A stretch of DNA of 39,573 nt, taken from the NCBI GenBank assembly GCA_017620655.1, contig JAGAUT010000052.1, positions 1-39,573 on the forward strand, given 5' to 3'. Positions 19,791-27,424 of this stretch are shown piece by piece (position 1 is the first letter of the stretch; each line of letters starts with the position of its first letter). The stretch is from Clostridia bacterium (GTDB lineage Bacteria > Bacillota > Clostridia > Oscillospirales > CAG-382). Made by a program: the position numbers and the translations under genes. Under the pieces are notes generated by a model. It searched no databases and was not told where the DNA came from. It was given only the letters and a program-made list of their open reading frames with translations.

Positions 19791-20258
19791 TTATATCAAT
19801 CTTTCAAGCAATGCCGTACAACCCTCCAAAATATCCCTGTACGCAATGTCAAATCTTTCAGAATACCATGGGTCGGCAACATCGCCGCCCTTTTTTGTAA
19901 AGTCCATCAGCTTTGAAATTTTTCCCTCAGGGTCGCCGCCGAGTATTCTGTGCATGTTTCGTATGTTGGCACTGTCCATGCCGATAAAGTAGTCGTACTT
20001 GTCATAATCGCTCTTTTGAAGCTGTACCGCCCTTTTTCCCGAGCAGTCAATGCCGTGGCTTTCAAGCTCCCTTTTCATCGGTGGATAGACGGGATTTCCG
20101 ATGCCGGCGTAAATTTCCTCGGTGCTTGTTGCCGAGGAGGATATTTCAAATCTGTCGGATAAATGCCTTTCGGAAACAAGCTTTTTCATTATAAATTCCG
20201 CCGAGGGACTGCGGCAGATGTTTCCGTGGCAGACAAACATTATTCTTGTTTTACTCAT
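19791..20258 (-). CDS. Low-molecular-weight protein-tyrosine phosphatase
   Basis: A 155-residue phosphatase of the LMW-PTP family. The active-site loop CHGNICRS (CX5R-S) is near the N-terminus and the general-acid motif DPWY is near residue 130. Such enzymes dephosphorylate tyrosine-phosphorylated bacterial proteins, often those controlling capsule or stress responses. The start is ATG 20258, giving MSKTRIMFVCHGN; a longer frame upstream overlaps the deformylase gene and has no family resemblance. The start overlaps the stop of the preceding deformylase-like gene (ATGA), so the two are translationally coupled. Confidence 0.92.
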   Translation of the reverse strand: MSKTRIMFVCHGNICRSPSAEFIMKKLVSERHLSDRFEISSSATSTEEIYAGIGNPVYPPMKRELESHGIDCSGKRAVQLQKSDYDKYDYFIGMDSANIRNMHRILGGDPEGKISKLMDFTKKGGDVADPWYSERFDIAYRDILEGCTALLERLI

Positions 20259-20668
20259 ATCAGTACTCCGTTGGTGTGGTCGATTTCGTGCTGTATAACC
20301 TGTGCCGTAAAGCCGGTGAATATTTTGACGCATTTCTTGAATCTATCGTCCTGAAACTCCACCTGTATGCTGTTGAATCTCCTGACCTTTTTGGGACCTC
20401 CCGTGTAGGAAAGACAGCCTTCTTCGGTGTCGTAACCGCCCGATGTGCCGATAATTTTCGGGTTGTACATTATCATGTATTTTCCGCCGTTTTCAAAGGC
20501 GATGATGCACTTAAGCTGTCCTATCATGTTCGCCGCCATGCCGACACAGCCGTCTTTGTGGGCAATTAACGTGTCGAGTAAATCCTTGGCAATTGCCTTG
20601 TCTTCTTTTGCTGCAGGAGCCGATTTCTGTGAAAGAAAAATGTCGTCGTGTATTAATTCTCTTATCAT
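20255..20668 (-). CDS. def: Peptide deformylase family protein
   Basis: A 137-residue protein with the three deformylase motifs. Motif 2 is EGCLS (its Cys is a metal ligand) and motif 3 is HEIDH (two His ligands and the catalytic Glu), both intact. Motif 1 reads GCVGMAANMIG instead of the usual GxGLAAxQ, so the Gln that stabilises the transition state is replaced. This variant occurs in a clostridial deformylase subgroup as far as I recall, so activity is plausible. It removes the formyl group from nascent N-terminal methionine. The SD is GAGGGCGG before ATG 20668. It is first in a two-gene minus-strand operon. Confidence 0.85.
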   Translation of the reverse strand: MIRELIHDDIFLSQKSAPAAKEDKAIAKDLLDTLIAHKDGCVGMAANMIGQLKCIIAFENGGKYMIMYNPKIIGTSGGYDTEEGCLSYTGGPKKVRRFNSIQVEFQDDRFKKCVKIFTGFTAQVIQHEIDHTNGVLI

Positions 20669-20693
20669 TTTCCGCCCTCTTTTCTCAGTTTTC

Positions 20694-20722
20694 AGTATAT
20701 CATAACGGCATGAATTTTACAA
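20694..20722 (-). promoter_or_regulatory. Promoter of the deformylase-phosphatase operon
   Basis: On the minus strand, TTGTAA (20722-20717), a 17-base spacer and TATACT (20699-20694). It diverges from the BlaI promoter. Confidence 0.7.
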
Positions 20723-20746
20723 TATTAAATTTTTTTCAAAAAACTA

Positions 20747-20800
20747 TTGACAAATGCGGTTTACAAGTGTAAACTATATACGAGGTTTACAAATGTAAAC
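20747..20800 (+). promoter_or_regulatory. BlaI-type promoter with two perfect operators
   Basis: TTGACA (20747-20752), 17 bases and TAAACT (20770-20775) form the promoter. Two 16-base dyads of the form GTTTACA-NN-TGTAAAC lie at 20759-20774 and 20785-20800. They contain the TACA/TGTA core expected for BlaI/MecI repressors. The first covers the spacer and -10 box and the second lies downstream of it, so the following gene should be autorepressed. Confidence 0.85.
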
Positions 20801-20815
20801 GAAAGGAGAATATCA

Positions 20816-21193
20816 ATGACAAAGGATTTCAATATATCTGAAACAGAGTGGAAGGTAATGGAGGTTGTCTGGCAGACACCAAACGTCGGCTTTGGCGAAA
20901 TCAAAAACGCCCTTTGCGACACAGGCTGGAGCGACTCTACAATAAAGACGCTCATACGCCGCCTCGTGGCAAAACAGGCACTCGGCTTTGAGGAAAAGGG
21001 CGGAAGCAACAAGTATTATGCCGTTGCCGAGGAAAATGTCTGCCGCCTGAAAGAAACAAAGAACCTCATTAACCGCATATATAACGGCTCTGTAAAAATG
21101 CTTGTAACAAATCTTGTAAATGACAGCAATCTTACACCCGATGAAGCAGAAAAGCTCATGGATATCATTTCAAAAATGGAGGACGCCGACTAA
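20816..21193 (+). CDS. BlaI/MecI family transcriptional repressor
   Basis: A 125-residue winged-helix repressor. It opens with the family pattern ISETEWKVMEVVW; the HTH covers about 18-60 (STIKTLIRRLVAK as recognition region), followed by GGSNKYYAVAEE and a C-terminal dimerisation helix region. ATG 20816 follows GAAAGGAG; an upstream GTG/ATG-like extension would start inside the operators and is rejected. The stop overlaps the ATG of the M56 peptidase gene (TAATG), giving a coupled pair in which the membrane peptidase would inactivate the repressor on signal. Both palindromic operators sit in its own promoter. Confidence 0.92.
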   Translation: MTKDFNISETEWKVMEVVWQTPNVGFGEIKNALCDTGWSDSTIKTLIRRLVAKQALGFEEKGGSNKYYAVAEENVCRLKETKNLINRIYNGSVKMLVTNLVNDSNLTPDEAEKLMDIISKMEDAD

Positions 21194-23163
21194 TGACAGG
21201 CTTACTGGAATCAACCGTTTATCTGTCTGTCACGGCTCTTGCAGTACTGTTGTTCAAATGGATATTCAAGAATAAGCTTTCGGCAAAATGGCATGTTCTG
21301 ATATGGGCATTGCTTGCCCTCAGACTTGTACTACCGTCGCTTCCCGAAAGCTCGCTTTCAATTTTTAACGCCTTTGACATTCCCGACTCCGAGGCACAGG
21401 TGCAGGAGGGGGTAAAACAAACCGACGGGGATTTGTCTTTTGTTGTACCCGATGTAAATGAAAACCCGACACCCGACGTCAAGCCTTCACAGGATGAGGC
21501 TGTCCGTGATGATGCGGAAGAACTGCCACCCGCAGCTCCCGATTACTCACAGCAAGGGCAGGATGCTCCCGAAACGCAGGTTAATAAAACAAACGCAGGT
21601 GTAATAATCAGAAATGCGGTATATACAGTCTCTCTTGTGATTTTTCTGTATTTTGTCTTTATTTATATTATCTGTATACGCAAGAACTCGGGCAAGCCGA
21701 GACTTGAAGACAAAGAGACGCTGGCACTTCTTGAGGAATGTAAGAAAAAAGTTGGCGTAAAAAGACGTGTTTACATAGTAAATGACGGCGATAACCCCAT
21801 GCTTATGGGTCTGTTTAAGCCTACCATAATTCTTCCCGACGGCTATACAGAATCTGAGAAGAAGGATATACTCATACATGAGCTTTGCCACCTCAAAAGC
21901 GGAGATATTTACCTTTTGTGGCTTGCCATGATTGTTCTGTGCCTAAATTGGTATAACCCGATTATTTGGGTTTGCTTCTTCACTTTCCGCAGGGATGTTG
22001 AGGTCTACTGCGACGAGAGGGTGCTGAAATATGTTGACAGCAAAAAGGATTATGCCGCACTTCTTGTCAAAACTGCCCTCAGGAAGAACAGCTTTATTGC
22101 AGGTACAACCTCGCTTCAGAACGGCGAAAAAGAGGTTGAACGCAGAGTTAAGTATATGGCGTATTTTAAGAAGCCGCATTATACATGGACAATTGTAATT
22201 GTGCTGATTGCGGTTCTTATCGGCGTGTTGTTCCTGACGAATCCCGTGGGGGATGAGCAGGGTGAAAGTGACATTCCCGAAACCGAAACCCTTGTCGATA
22301 ATGAAGTCGAAGCCGAAAACAAAAACGAGGAAAATGATGTCAAGGCGGAGAGCGAAAACACCCAACAGGAATTTTCTCTGACCTACGACGGCTTTACTTT
22401 CAATCAGGATACAAGAACAGAAGAGATTACATCATATTTCCCTACAAGCGAAAGATGGGAAGAACCTCAGAATTTTGTGTTTGTGGCAGGCAGCATTGAA
22501 CACAGAAGAATATCGTTGTATTATCCAAGTTTTCATGCACCGAGAATACGAATCATTTGTATTCAGAATCTTGAAACAGGCGACAGCTTTATAGAACGAA
22601 TAGTCGTCTATGACGAAGAAGCGGTTACCGTGACAGGTGCGGAAAAGGTAAAGAGCTATAAAGAAGAATACGGCTCAGGTACTGTTTATGAGCTTTGTGT
22701 TGATTCTCCCGAAAGCAAAGAAATAGATTCTTACCTGAACAGCATTCCGGATGAACCCACACCCGACCCTGTACCCGAACCCGAACCTGTGCAGCCCCCC
22801 GAACAGGGGACGCCTCCCGTAACCGAAAATGAAGAAGTTTTCGACGCCTCTACTTTGGAAAACGCCGTTTCGGAAGAAACACAACTGCCCGAAACCGAGC
22901 CTGTTCCGGAAGAAACAGAGATAACAGTGCCTGCGGAAATAACAGAGCCGACGGAAACAACAGTGCCTGCGGAAATAACAGAGCCGACGGAAACAACAGT
23001 GCCTGCGGAAATAACACCACCTCCGGAAACAGCACAACCTTCGGAAGCGACACAACCTCCGGAAATAACAGAAACCACCGTCATGCCCGAGGCTGAAAGC
23101 TCCGAGGAAAAAGACGGGGAACTACACAACGAAATAACCATTGAATCCGACTTCATATGGTAG
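21193..23163 (+). CDS. M56 (BlaR1-like) membrane metallopeptidase, no penicillin sensor
   Basis: A 656-residue membrane protein. An N-terminal pair of hydrophobic segments (about 5-45), a further segment (about 136-157), the zinc site HELCH (H229, E230, H233) and another transmembrane region (about 236-258) match the BlaR1/M56 peptidase domain; one more helix lies at about 325-345. In BlaR1, C-terminal extracellular beta-lactam binding follows. Here there is no SxxK/SxN-type penicillin-binding domain. The roughly 300-residue outer part has a small globular region and a tail rich in Pro, Thr and Glu with 12-residue repeats. The signal it senses is therefore unknown. It likely works with the upstream BlaI-type repressor. 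Confidence 0.85.
   Translation: MTGLLESTVYLSVTALAVLLFKWIFKNKLSAKWHVLIWALLALRLVLPSLPESSLSIFNAFDIPDSEAQVQEGVKQTDGDLSFVVPDVNENPTPDVKPSQDEAVRDDAEELPPAAPDYSQQGQDAPETQVNKTNAGVIIRNAVYTVSLVIFLYFVFIYIICIRKNSGKPRLEDKETLALLEECKKKVGVKRRVYIVNDGDNPMLMGLFKPTIILPDGYTESEKKDILIHELCHLKSGDIYLLWLAMIVLCLNWYNPIIWVCFFTFRRDVEVYCDERVLKYVDSKKDYAALLVKTALRKNSFIAGTTSLQNGEKEVERRVKYMAYFKKPHYTWTIVIVLIAVLIGVLFLTNPVGDEQGESDIPETETLVDNEVEAENKNEENDVKAESENTQQEFSLTYDGFTFNQDTRTEEITSYFPTSERWEEPQNFVFVAGSIEHRRISLYYPSFHAPRIRIICIQNLETGDSFIERIVVYDEEAVTVTGAEKVKSYKEEYGSGTVYELCVDSPESKEIDSYLNSIPDEPTPDPVPEPEPVQPPEQGTPPVTENEEVFDASTLENAVSEETQLPETEPVPEETEITVPAEITEPTETTVPAEITEPTETTVPAEITPPPETAQPSEATQPPEITETTVMPEAESSEEKDGELHNEITIESDFIW
22924..23016 (+). 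repeat. 36-base direct repeats encoding a PTE-rich tail
   Basis: Two full copies (22924-22959, 22960-22995) and a partial third (22996-23016) of a 36-base unit lie in frame within the M56 peptidase gene. Each encodes 12 residues of the TVPAEITEPTET type. They are contiguous and have no spacers. Confidence 0.85.
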
Positions 23164-23195
23164 AATAGCCGCATTGCAGAAAGGAATGAGATACA

Positions 23196-23405
23196 GTGGC
23201 AATCGGAATGAAAATCAGATTTTTAAGAAAAAAGAATAACATTACCCAGAGAGACCTTGCAAAATCCCTGTGTGTCACCTCTCAGGCGATATCCAAATGG
23301 GAAAACGGCAAGAATATGCCCGACATCAGCATTCTTCCGGTGGTTGCGAGGATATTCGGAGTCTCAATGGACGAACTCTTTGATTTCAACGTAAATGCAA
23401 GTTAA
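23196..23405 (+). CDS. Small XRE-family HTH regulator
   Basis: A 69-residue protein consisting of little more than one helix-turn-helix: MKIRFLRKKNNITQRDLAK, then the recognition segment VTSQAISKWENGK, then NMPDISILPVVARIFGVSMDELF. This is the widespread single-domain XRE type. GTG 23196 follows AAAGGA by ten bases; ATG 23208 is an alternative four codons in. It lies 32 bases after the M56 gene and probably belongs to the same transcript, ending at the hairpin at 23437. Its target is not evident. Confidence 0.85.
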   Translation: MAIGMKIRFLRKKNNITQRDLAKSLCVTSQAISKWENGKNMPDISILPVVARIFGVSMDELFDFNVNAS

Positions 23406-23436
23406 ATGTGTTTTCTCCTGTAAAATATGTACCGCG

Positions 23437-23464
23437 AAAGGGACGGCTTTGCCGTTCCTTTTGT
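23437..23464 (+). terminator. Terminator after the XRE gene
   Basis: AAAGGGACGGC, TTT and GCCGTTCCTTTT form a hairpin (one G-T wobble) with a T-rich tail. Confidence 0.75.
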
Positions 23465-23473
23465 CGTTATGTG

Positions 23474-23502
23474 TTGCATTCTGAAAGAATTTGTGATAGA
23501 AT
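23474..23502 (+). promoter_or_regulatory. Promoter of the lipid kinase gene
   Basis: TTGCAT (23474-23479), 17 bases and TAGAAT (23497-23502). Confidence 0.65.
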
Positions 23503-23530
23503 GTAAAAAAATCAGCAAGCAGGAGTAACC

Positions 23531-24475
23531 ATGAAAACAGTATTCATAGTAAACCCCAAAGCAGGAAAAAAGAATAACATAGAAAGCCTTACGGAAAGAA
23601 TCAAAGCGGCAGCAGAGAAGCTTGAAGCGGATGTTGAAATATACAAAACAAAGGCTGTCGGCGATGCGACTGTATTTGTCAGAGAATTCTGCGAAAAACA
23701 CGGTAAGGCGCGTTTTGTTGCCTGCGGCGGCGACGGAACTCTCGGCGAGGTTGTCAACGGTGCCGTACTTTTTGACGGTGCCGAGGTGGGAGTTATGCCC
23801 TTTGGTACGGGCAACGACTTTGTCAAAAACTTTGACGGCAACTTTTCCGATATCGAATCCCAGATAACGTCTGAAAGTGAAAAATGCGATATCATAAGAT
23901 ATACAACTAAAACCGCTGAGGGCGAAAGGGTAGGCTACTGTGCCAATATGTTCAATATCGGCTTTGACTGCAATGTTGTCGACGCTATGGAGAACATCAA
24001 GAAAAAGACGGTTTTTTCGGGTCCTCTTGCATATTTTCTCGGTATCTTCACAACCCTTGTGAAGAAAAAGGGAGCGAACCTTGAAATAGAGCTTGACGGC
24101 AAAGCGGTTCACAACGGAAAGCTTCTTCTCACCTCCATTGCCAACGGATGCTTCTGCGGCGGCGGTGTCAAAAGTAATCCTCTTGCATCGGTACACGACG
24201 GACTCATGAACGTGAACATTATAAATGACGTTTCAAGGCTGAAGTTTATAACGCTTTTGCCTTACTATATGAAGGGTACGCATTTACAGCTTAAAGGCAT
24301 TGAAAAGATTATCAGCAATGTTGGCTGCAAAAAGATTGTGGTTCGTCCTATTGACGGCGAAATGCGTCTTTGCACCGACGGCGAAATAACAAGCGCAGGT
24401 GAAACCAAATTTGAAATTCTGCACGATGCATTCAGCTTTGTTATTCCAAAAAAGAAACAGTCGATATCTGTCTGA
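23531..24475 (+). CDS. YegS/DgkB-type diacylglycerol/lipid kinase
   Basis: A 314-residue soluble lipid kinase of the DAGK catalytic family. It starts VFIVNPKAGKK, has the nucleotide-binding GGDGTLGEVVNG at about 72-83 and the PFGTGNDF motif at about 95-102. The C-terminal beta-sandwich carries the DGE segment seen in DgkB, YegS and BmrU (IDGE near 278). It uses ATP to phosphorylate diacylglycerol or a related lipid, recycling it into phosphatidic acid at the membrane. It is monocistronic, with its own promoter and terminator. The exact lipid is not determined by the sequence. Confidence 0.92.
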   Translation: MKTVFIVNPKAGKKNNIESLTERIKAAAEKLEADVEIYKTKAVGDATVFVREFCEKHGKARFVACGGDGTLGEVVNGAVLFDGAEVGVMPFGTGNDFVKNFDGNFSDIESQITSESEKCDIIRYTTKTAEGERVGYCANMFNIGFDCNVVDAMENIKKKTVFSGPLAYFLGIFTTLVKKKGANLEIELDGKAVHNGKLLLTSIANGCFCGGGVKSNPLASVHDGLMNVNIINDVSRLKFITLLPYYMKGTHLQLKGIEKIISNVGCKKIVVRPIDGEMRLCTDGEITSAGETKFEILHDAFSFVIPKKKQSISV

Positions 24476-24488
24476 TACAGCAAAACAT

Positions 24489-24511
24489 GGCGGTGTTTTC
24501 ACCGCCTTTTT
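24489..24511 (+). terminator. Terminator after the lipid kinase gene
   Basis: GGCGGTG (24489-24495), TTTT and CACCGCC (24500-24506) are followed by TTTTT. Confidence 0.85.
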
Positions 24512-24514
24512 CTA

Positions 24515-24565
24515 TTGACAAAAGCAAAATATCATGTTATAATACATTTAACAATTAAGTTAAAT
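24515..24565 (+). promoter_or_regulatory. Consensus promoter with an SdpR-type operator
   Basis: A perfect consensus promoter: TTGACA (24515-24520), 17 bases and TATAAT (24538-24543). Immediately downstream, ATTTAAC (24546-24552) and GTTAAAT (24559-24565) form a dyad with a six-base centre. It spans the transcription start, as expected for autorepression by the ArsR-family protein encoded next. Confidence 0.8.
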
Positions 24566-24587
24566 GTTAAATGAAAGGGGCGGCAAA

Positions 24588-24863
24588 ATGTCGTTTCAGG
24601 CAACAATGAAGGCACTTTCGGATTCCACACGGTGTGAAATTCTCGAAATGCTGAAGAAAGGAAAAATGTCGGCAGGGGAAATCTGCGAAAGATTCGATAT
24701 CACGGATGCGGCAATATCCCGACATTTGTCGGTGCTGAAAGAAGCAGACCTTGTGCGTGATGAGAGGGACGGTAAATACATATACTATGAATTAAACGCC
24801 TCGGTGCTGGAAGAAATAATGCTTTGGATTGCCGACTTGAAAGGAGATGAAAAGGATGCTTAA
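24588..24863 (+). CDS. SdpR-like ArsR-family autorepressor
   Basis: A 91-residue winged-helix protein of the ArsR superfamily. It shows MKALSDSTRCEILEMLKKGKMSAGEI, recognition helix ITDAAISRHLSVLKEADLV and wing RDGKYIYYEL. No cysteine pair typical of metal sensing is present, which fits SdpR rather than a metal sensor. ATG 24588 follows AAAGGGGCGG; an upstream ATG (24564) sits in the operator. The end overlaps the next gene (SdpI-like) by eight bases. In Bacillus subtilis, SdpI sequesters SdpR at the membrane when the SdpC toxin is present; this pair may work the same way. Confidence 0.88.
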   Translation: MSFQATMKALSDSTRCEILEMLKKGKMSAGEICERFDITDAAISRHLSVLKEADLVRDERDGKYIYYELNASVLEEIMLWIADLKGDEKDA

Positions 24864-25494
24864 AAAGAATTTGAAAACTATAATAATAAGTTCGATTGTC
24901 ACAATTCTACCTATGCTTGCAGGCTTTGTTCTTTGGAATAAGCTTCCCGAAAAACTGCCTACACATTGGAACTTTGAAGGTGTGATTGACGGCTGGTCAA
25001 GTAAACCCTTTGCCGTAATTTGCATTCCGCTGATTATGCTCGGATTTCATCTTATCTGCACGATTGCAACAAGCTGTGACCCAAAAACGCATAATTTCAA
25101 TAATAAAGTTTTCGGGATTGTGCTTTGGATTTGTCCTATACTGTCACTGCTGTGTATGACGGCAACCTATGCCGCAGCCCTCGGCTTTGATGTAAAGGTT
25201 GAATTTATAATCCCGCTGTTTATGGGCGTACTTTTCCTTATTATCGGAAACTATCTTCCCAAATGCAAGCAGAATTATACCATAGGCATAAAAATTCCGT
25301 GGACACTGAATGACGAAGAAAACTGGAATAAAACCCATAGACTTGCAGGTTTTATATGGACACTCGGCTCGGTTGTAATAATTGTCGGTGCATTTTTCAA
25401 GGATGCCGTGGTTTATACCACCTTTATTCCAATTGCCGTAATGGTGATTGTACCGATGATTTATTCGTATATTTACTACAGAAAGCACAGGTGA
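24856..25494 (+). CDS. SdpI-like membrane protein
   Basis: A 212-residue membrane protein with about six hydrophobic segments. The N-terminus contains the DUF1648 pattern LPEKLPTHWNFEGVIDGWSS between the first two helices, and the second half has the SdpI pattern IGNYLPKCKQNYTIGIKIPWTL with WNKTHRLAG. Both are diagnostic of the SdpI/YhfL immunity family. ATG 24856 is nine bases after AAGGAG (24841-24846); the in-frame ATG at 24847 is too close to the SD. It overlaps the repressor gene by eight bases. No SdpC toxin-like gene or SdpA/SdpB maturation genes are seen here. Confidence 0.88.
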   Translation: MLKKNLKTIIISSIVTILPMLAGFVLWNKLPEKLPTHWNFEGVIDGWSSKPFAVICIPLIMLGFHLICTIATSCDPKTHNFNNKVFGIVLWICPILSLLCMTATYAAALGFDVKVEFIIPLFMGVLFLIIGNYLPKCKQNYTIGIKIPWTLNDEENWNKTHRLAGFIWTLGSVVIIVGAFFKDAVVYTTFIPIAVMVIVPMIYSYIYYRKHR

Positions 25495-25498
25495 CATT

Positions 25499-26308
25499 AT
25501 GAAAAGAATGCCTATGCCTAAATACTATGAAACAAAAACCTTTGAGAATATAAATGAGTTCTCGGTTTCGTGTAACCTTGTCAGAGAAAAGTACAGTGTG
25601 CACCAGCATGAATATTATGAGCTTGAGCTTATCCTTGACGGAGAGGCTGTCCATAATATCAACGGCGAAAGTACACAGCTTTCAAAAGGGGACGTTGTTT
25701 TTATCACACCCATGGACAGACACGGCTTTGAAAACTGCCTTTTCAGAACAATAACACTTCATTTTTCGACAACCTATTTAAGCCCGATGTTCAAAAAAGT
25801 CCTGCCGATATGTGAAAACAGAATCTTCAGGGGAGTAAATCAGGTAACAAAGACCTATTTTGATATTGCACATAAAATTTTCATGGATGAAAATGCAAAT
25901 AATAGGGATGTCAAAGTAAAAAACCTTGTCGAACTGATACTTCTTGAACTCATGCCGGATATTTTTGACAATTCAAAGGATATGCCTCATACCAACGACA
26001 GCCTTTCCGAAGCAATAGGCTTTATAAATGTAAATTTCACAAAGGAAATCGACCTTAATTCGATAGAAAGGCTTTTTGGTTTGTCGCCCTCCTACTTCAG
26101 CAGGGCTTTCAAAAAAAGGACAGGTAAAACCTTTGTTGACTACCTTGCCGAAAAGCGTATTGACTATGCGAAAAAGCTTCTTATGTCGGGTGAACGTGTA
26201 ATTGATACCTGCTATGAATGCGGCTTTACAAGTGAGAGGAATTTTTCAAGACGCTTTAAAGAGCTTTGCGGTGTATCTCCGGCAGAATACGCAAAAAGCA
26301 AAAAGTGA
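25499..26308 (+). CDS. AraC-family regulator, cupin type
   Basis: A 269-residue regulator. An N-terminal AraC cupin (about 35-90; HQHEYYELELILDGE, then GDVVFITPMDRHGF) would bind a sugar-like ligand. The C-terminal double HTH (about 170-267) contains LSPSYFSRAFKKRTGKTF and the second signature CGFTSERNFSRRFKELCGVSPAEY. It starts four bases after the SdpI-like gene with only a weak SD (AGGTGA), so it may be co-transcribed with the SdpR/SdpI pair. It is just upstream of the GH130 gene, whose promoter has a good TATAAT but no -35, which fits AraC-type activation. Confidence 0.88.
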   Translation: MKRMPMPKYYETKTFENINEFSVSCNLVREKYSVHQHEYYELELILDGEAVHNINGESTQLSKGDVVFITPMDRHGFENCLFRTITLHFSTTYLSPMFKKVLPICENRIFRGVNQVTKTYFDIAHKIFMDENANNRDVKVKNLVELILLELMPDIFDNSKDMPHTNDSLSEAIGFINVNFTKEIDLNSIERLFGLSPSYFSRAFKKRTGKTFVDYLAEKRIDYAKKLLMSGERVIDTCYECGFTSERNFSRRFKELCGVSPAEYAKSKK

Positions 26309-26358
26309 CGCATAAAAAGCAAAAAAAGTCTTACCTACTTCTGCTTGGCATGATACCT

Positions 26359-26364
26359 TATAAT
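26359..26364 (+). promoter_or_regulatory. -10 box of the GH130 gene, weak -35
   Basis: A perfect TATAAT at 26359-26364, but only TACTTC at the -35 position. The AraC-family gene just upstream is the likely activator. Confidence 0.5.
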
Positions 26365-26396
26365 TGAAAACAAACAATAGAAAAGGAGAACCAATT

Positions 26397-27386
26397 ATGG
26401 CAAAGGTAATAAACGGTGTATCAATACCCAATCTTCCCTGGGAAGATAAACCACAAGGCTGTACCGACACAGTTTGGAGATACAGCAAGAACCCCATCAT
26501 CACAAGAAATGATGCATTTGAAGCAAATTCTGTTTTCAACAGTGCGGTAGTTCCTTTCGGTGACGGCTTCAGAGGCGTATTCAGAATCGACTCCTATGAT
26601 ATGCTCCCCATGCTTCGCACAGGTAAAAGTCGTGATGGTATCAAGTGGGAAATTTCCGACGATAACCTTGAGTGGACAGACAGAAATCCCGATATTGGCT
26701 ACGAATACGGCTATGACCCCAGAGTAATTAAGCACGAAGACGGTAAGTATTATATCTGCTGGTGTAACGGCGTACCCGGCGGTCACACAATCGGACTTGG
26801 ATATACAGAAGATTTTGAAAAGTTCTACCAGCTTGAAAGCCCTTTTCTTGTATATAACAGAAACGGTGTACTTTTCCCGAGAAAGATTAACGGAAAGTAC
26901 GCAATGCTGTCCCTTCCTACAAACCCCGGTTCCGGCGGCGGTCTTGGCTCGATATGGTATAGCGAAAGTCCCGACCTTGAATACTGGGGACATCACAGGG
27001 ATGTAATGCACCCCACTTCCTTAGGCTGGCAGAACAATAAGATAGGCCCCGGTCCTGCTCCCATTGAAACGGATGAAGGCTGGCTTCTCATTTACCACGG
27101 CGTAATGGGTAGCTGTGCAGGTCTTGTTTACAGTATGGGTGCGGCAATACTTGATATTGATGAACCCTGGAAGGTTAAGTACCGCACAAAGAAGTTCCTT
27201 CTTAAGCCTTGGGAACCCTATGAATGCATGGGTGATGTACATACAGTTGTATTCCCCTGTGCTTCTCTTGTTGATGCAGATACAGGCAGAATTGCTATCT
27301 ACTACGGTTGTGCAGATACATCTGTAGGTCTTGCTTTTACAACGGTTGACGATATTATTAAGTATACAAAGGAAAATTCCTTATAA
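26397..27386 (+). CDS. GH130 family beta-mannoside phosphorylase
   Basis: A 329-residue cytoplasmic enzyme of glycoside hydrolase family 130, whose members phosphorolyse beta-mannosides to mannose 1-phosphate. The five-bladed propeller layout shows: NPIITRNDAF near the N-terminus, NSAVVPFGDGFRGVFR, GYDPRV (near 110; its Asp is the expected proton donor) and IGPGPAPIETDEGWLLIYHGV. No signal peptide. ATG 26397 follows AAAGGAG; an upstream ATG at 26364 lies in the -10 box and is rejected. Family members act on mannosylglucose, mannobiose or mannosyl-GlcNAc; which one cannot be read from sequence. It has its own TATAAT at 26359-26364 and a terminator after the gene. Confidence 0.9.
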   Translation: MAKVINGVSIPNLPWEDKPQGCTDTVWRYSKNPIITRNDAFEANSVFNSAVVPFGDGFRGVFRIDSYDMLPMLRTGKSRDGIKWEISDDNLEWTDRNPDIGYEYGYDPRVIKHEDGKYYICWCNGVPGGHTIGLGYTEDFEKFYQLESPFLVYNRNGVLFPRKINGKYAMLSLPTNPGSGGGLGSIWYSESPDLEYWGHHRDVMHPTSLGWQNNKIGPGPAPIETDEGWLLIYHGVMGSCAGLVYSMGAAILDIDEPWKVKYRTKKFLLKPWEPYECMGDVHTVVFPCASLVDADTGRIAIYYGCADTSVGLAFTTVDDIIKYTKENSL

Positions 27387-27392
27387 ATCATT

Positions 27393-27420
27393 AAAGCACG
27401 GCGTTTTGCCGTGCTTTTTA
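27393..27420. terminator. Terminator between GH130 and the second AraC gene
   Basis: AAAGCACGGC (27393-27402) pairs with GCCGTGCTTT (27408-27417), and a T-run follows. It serves the plus-strand GH130 gene and probably the converging minus-strand AraC gene, which ends at 27425. Confidence 0.85.
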
Positions 27421-27424
27421 TATA

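Noticed and set aside
22924..23016. 36-base direct repeats that might suggest a CRISPR array
   Set aside because: Units are contiguous with no spacers, in frame within the M56 peptidase gene.
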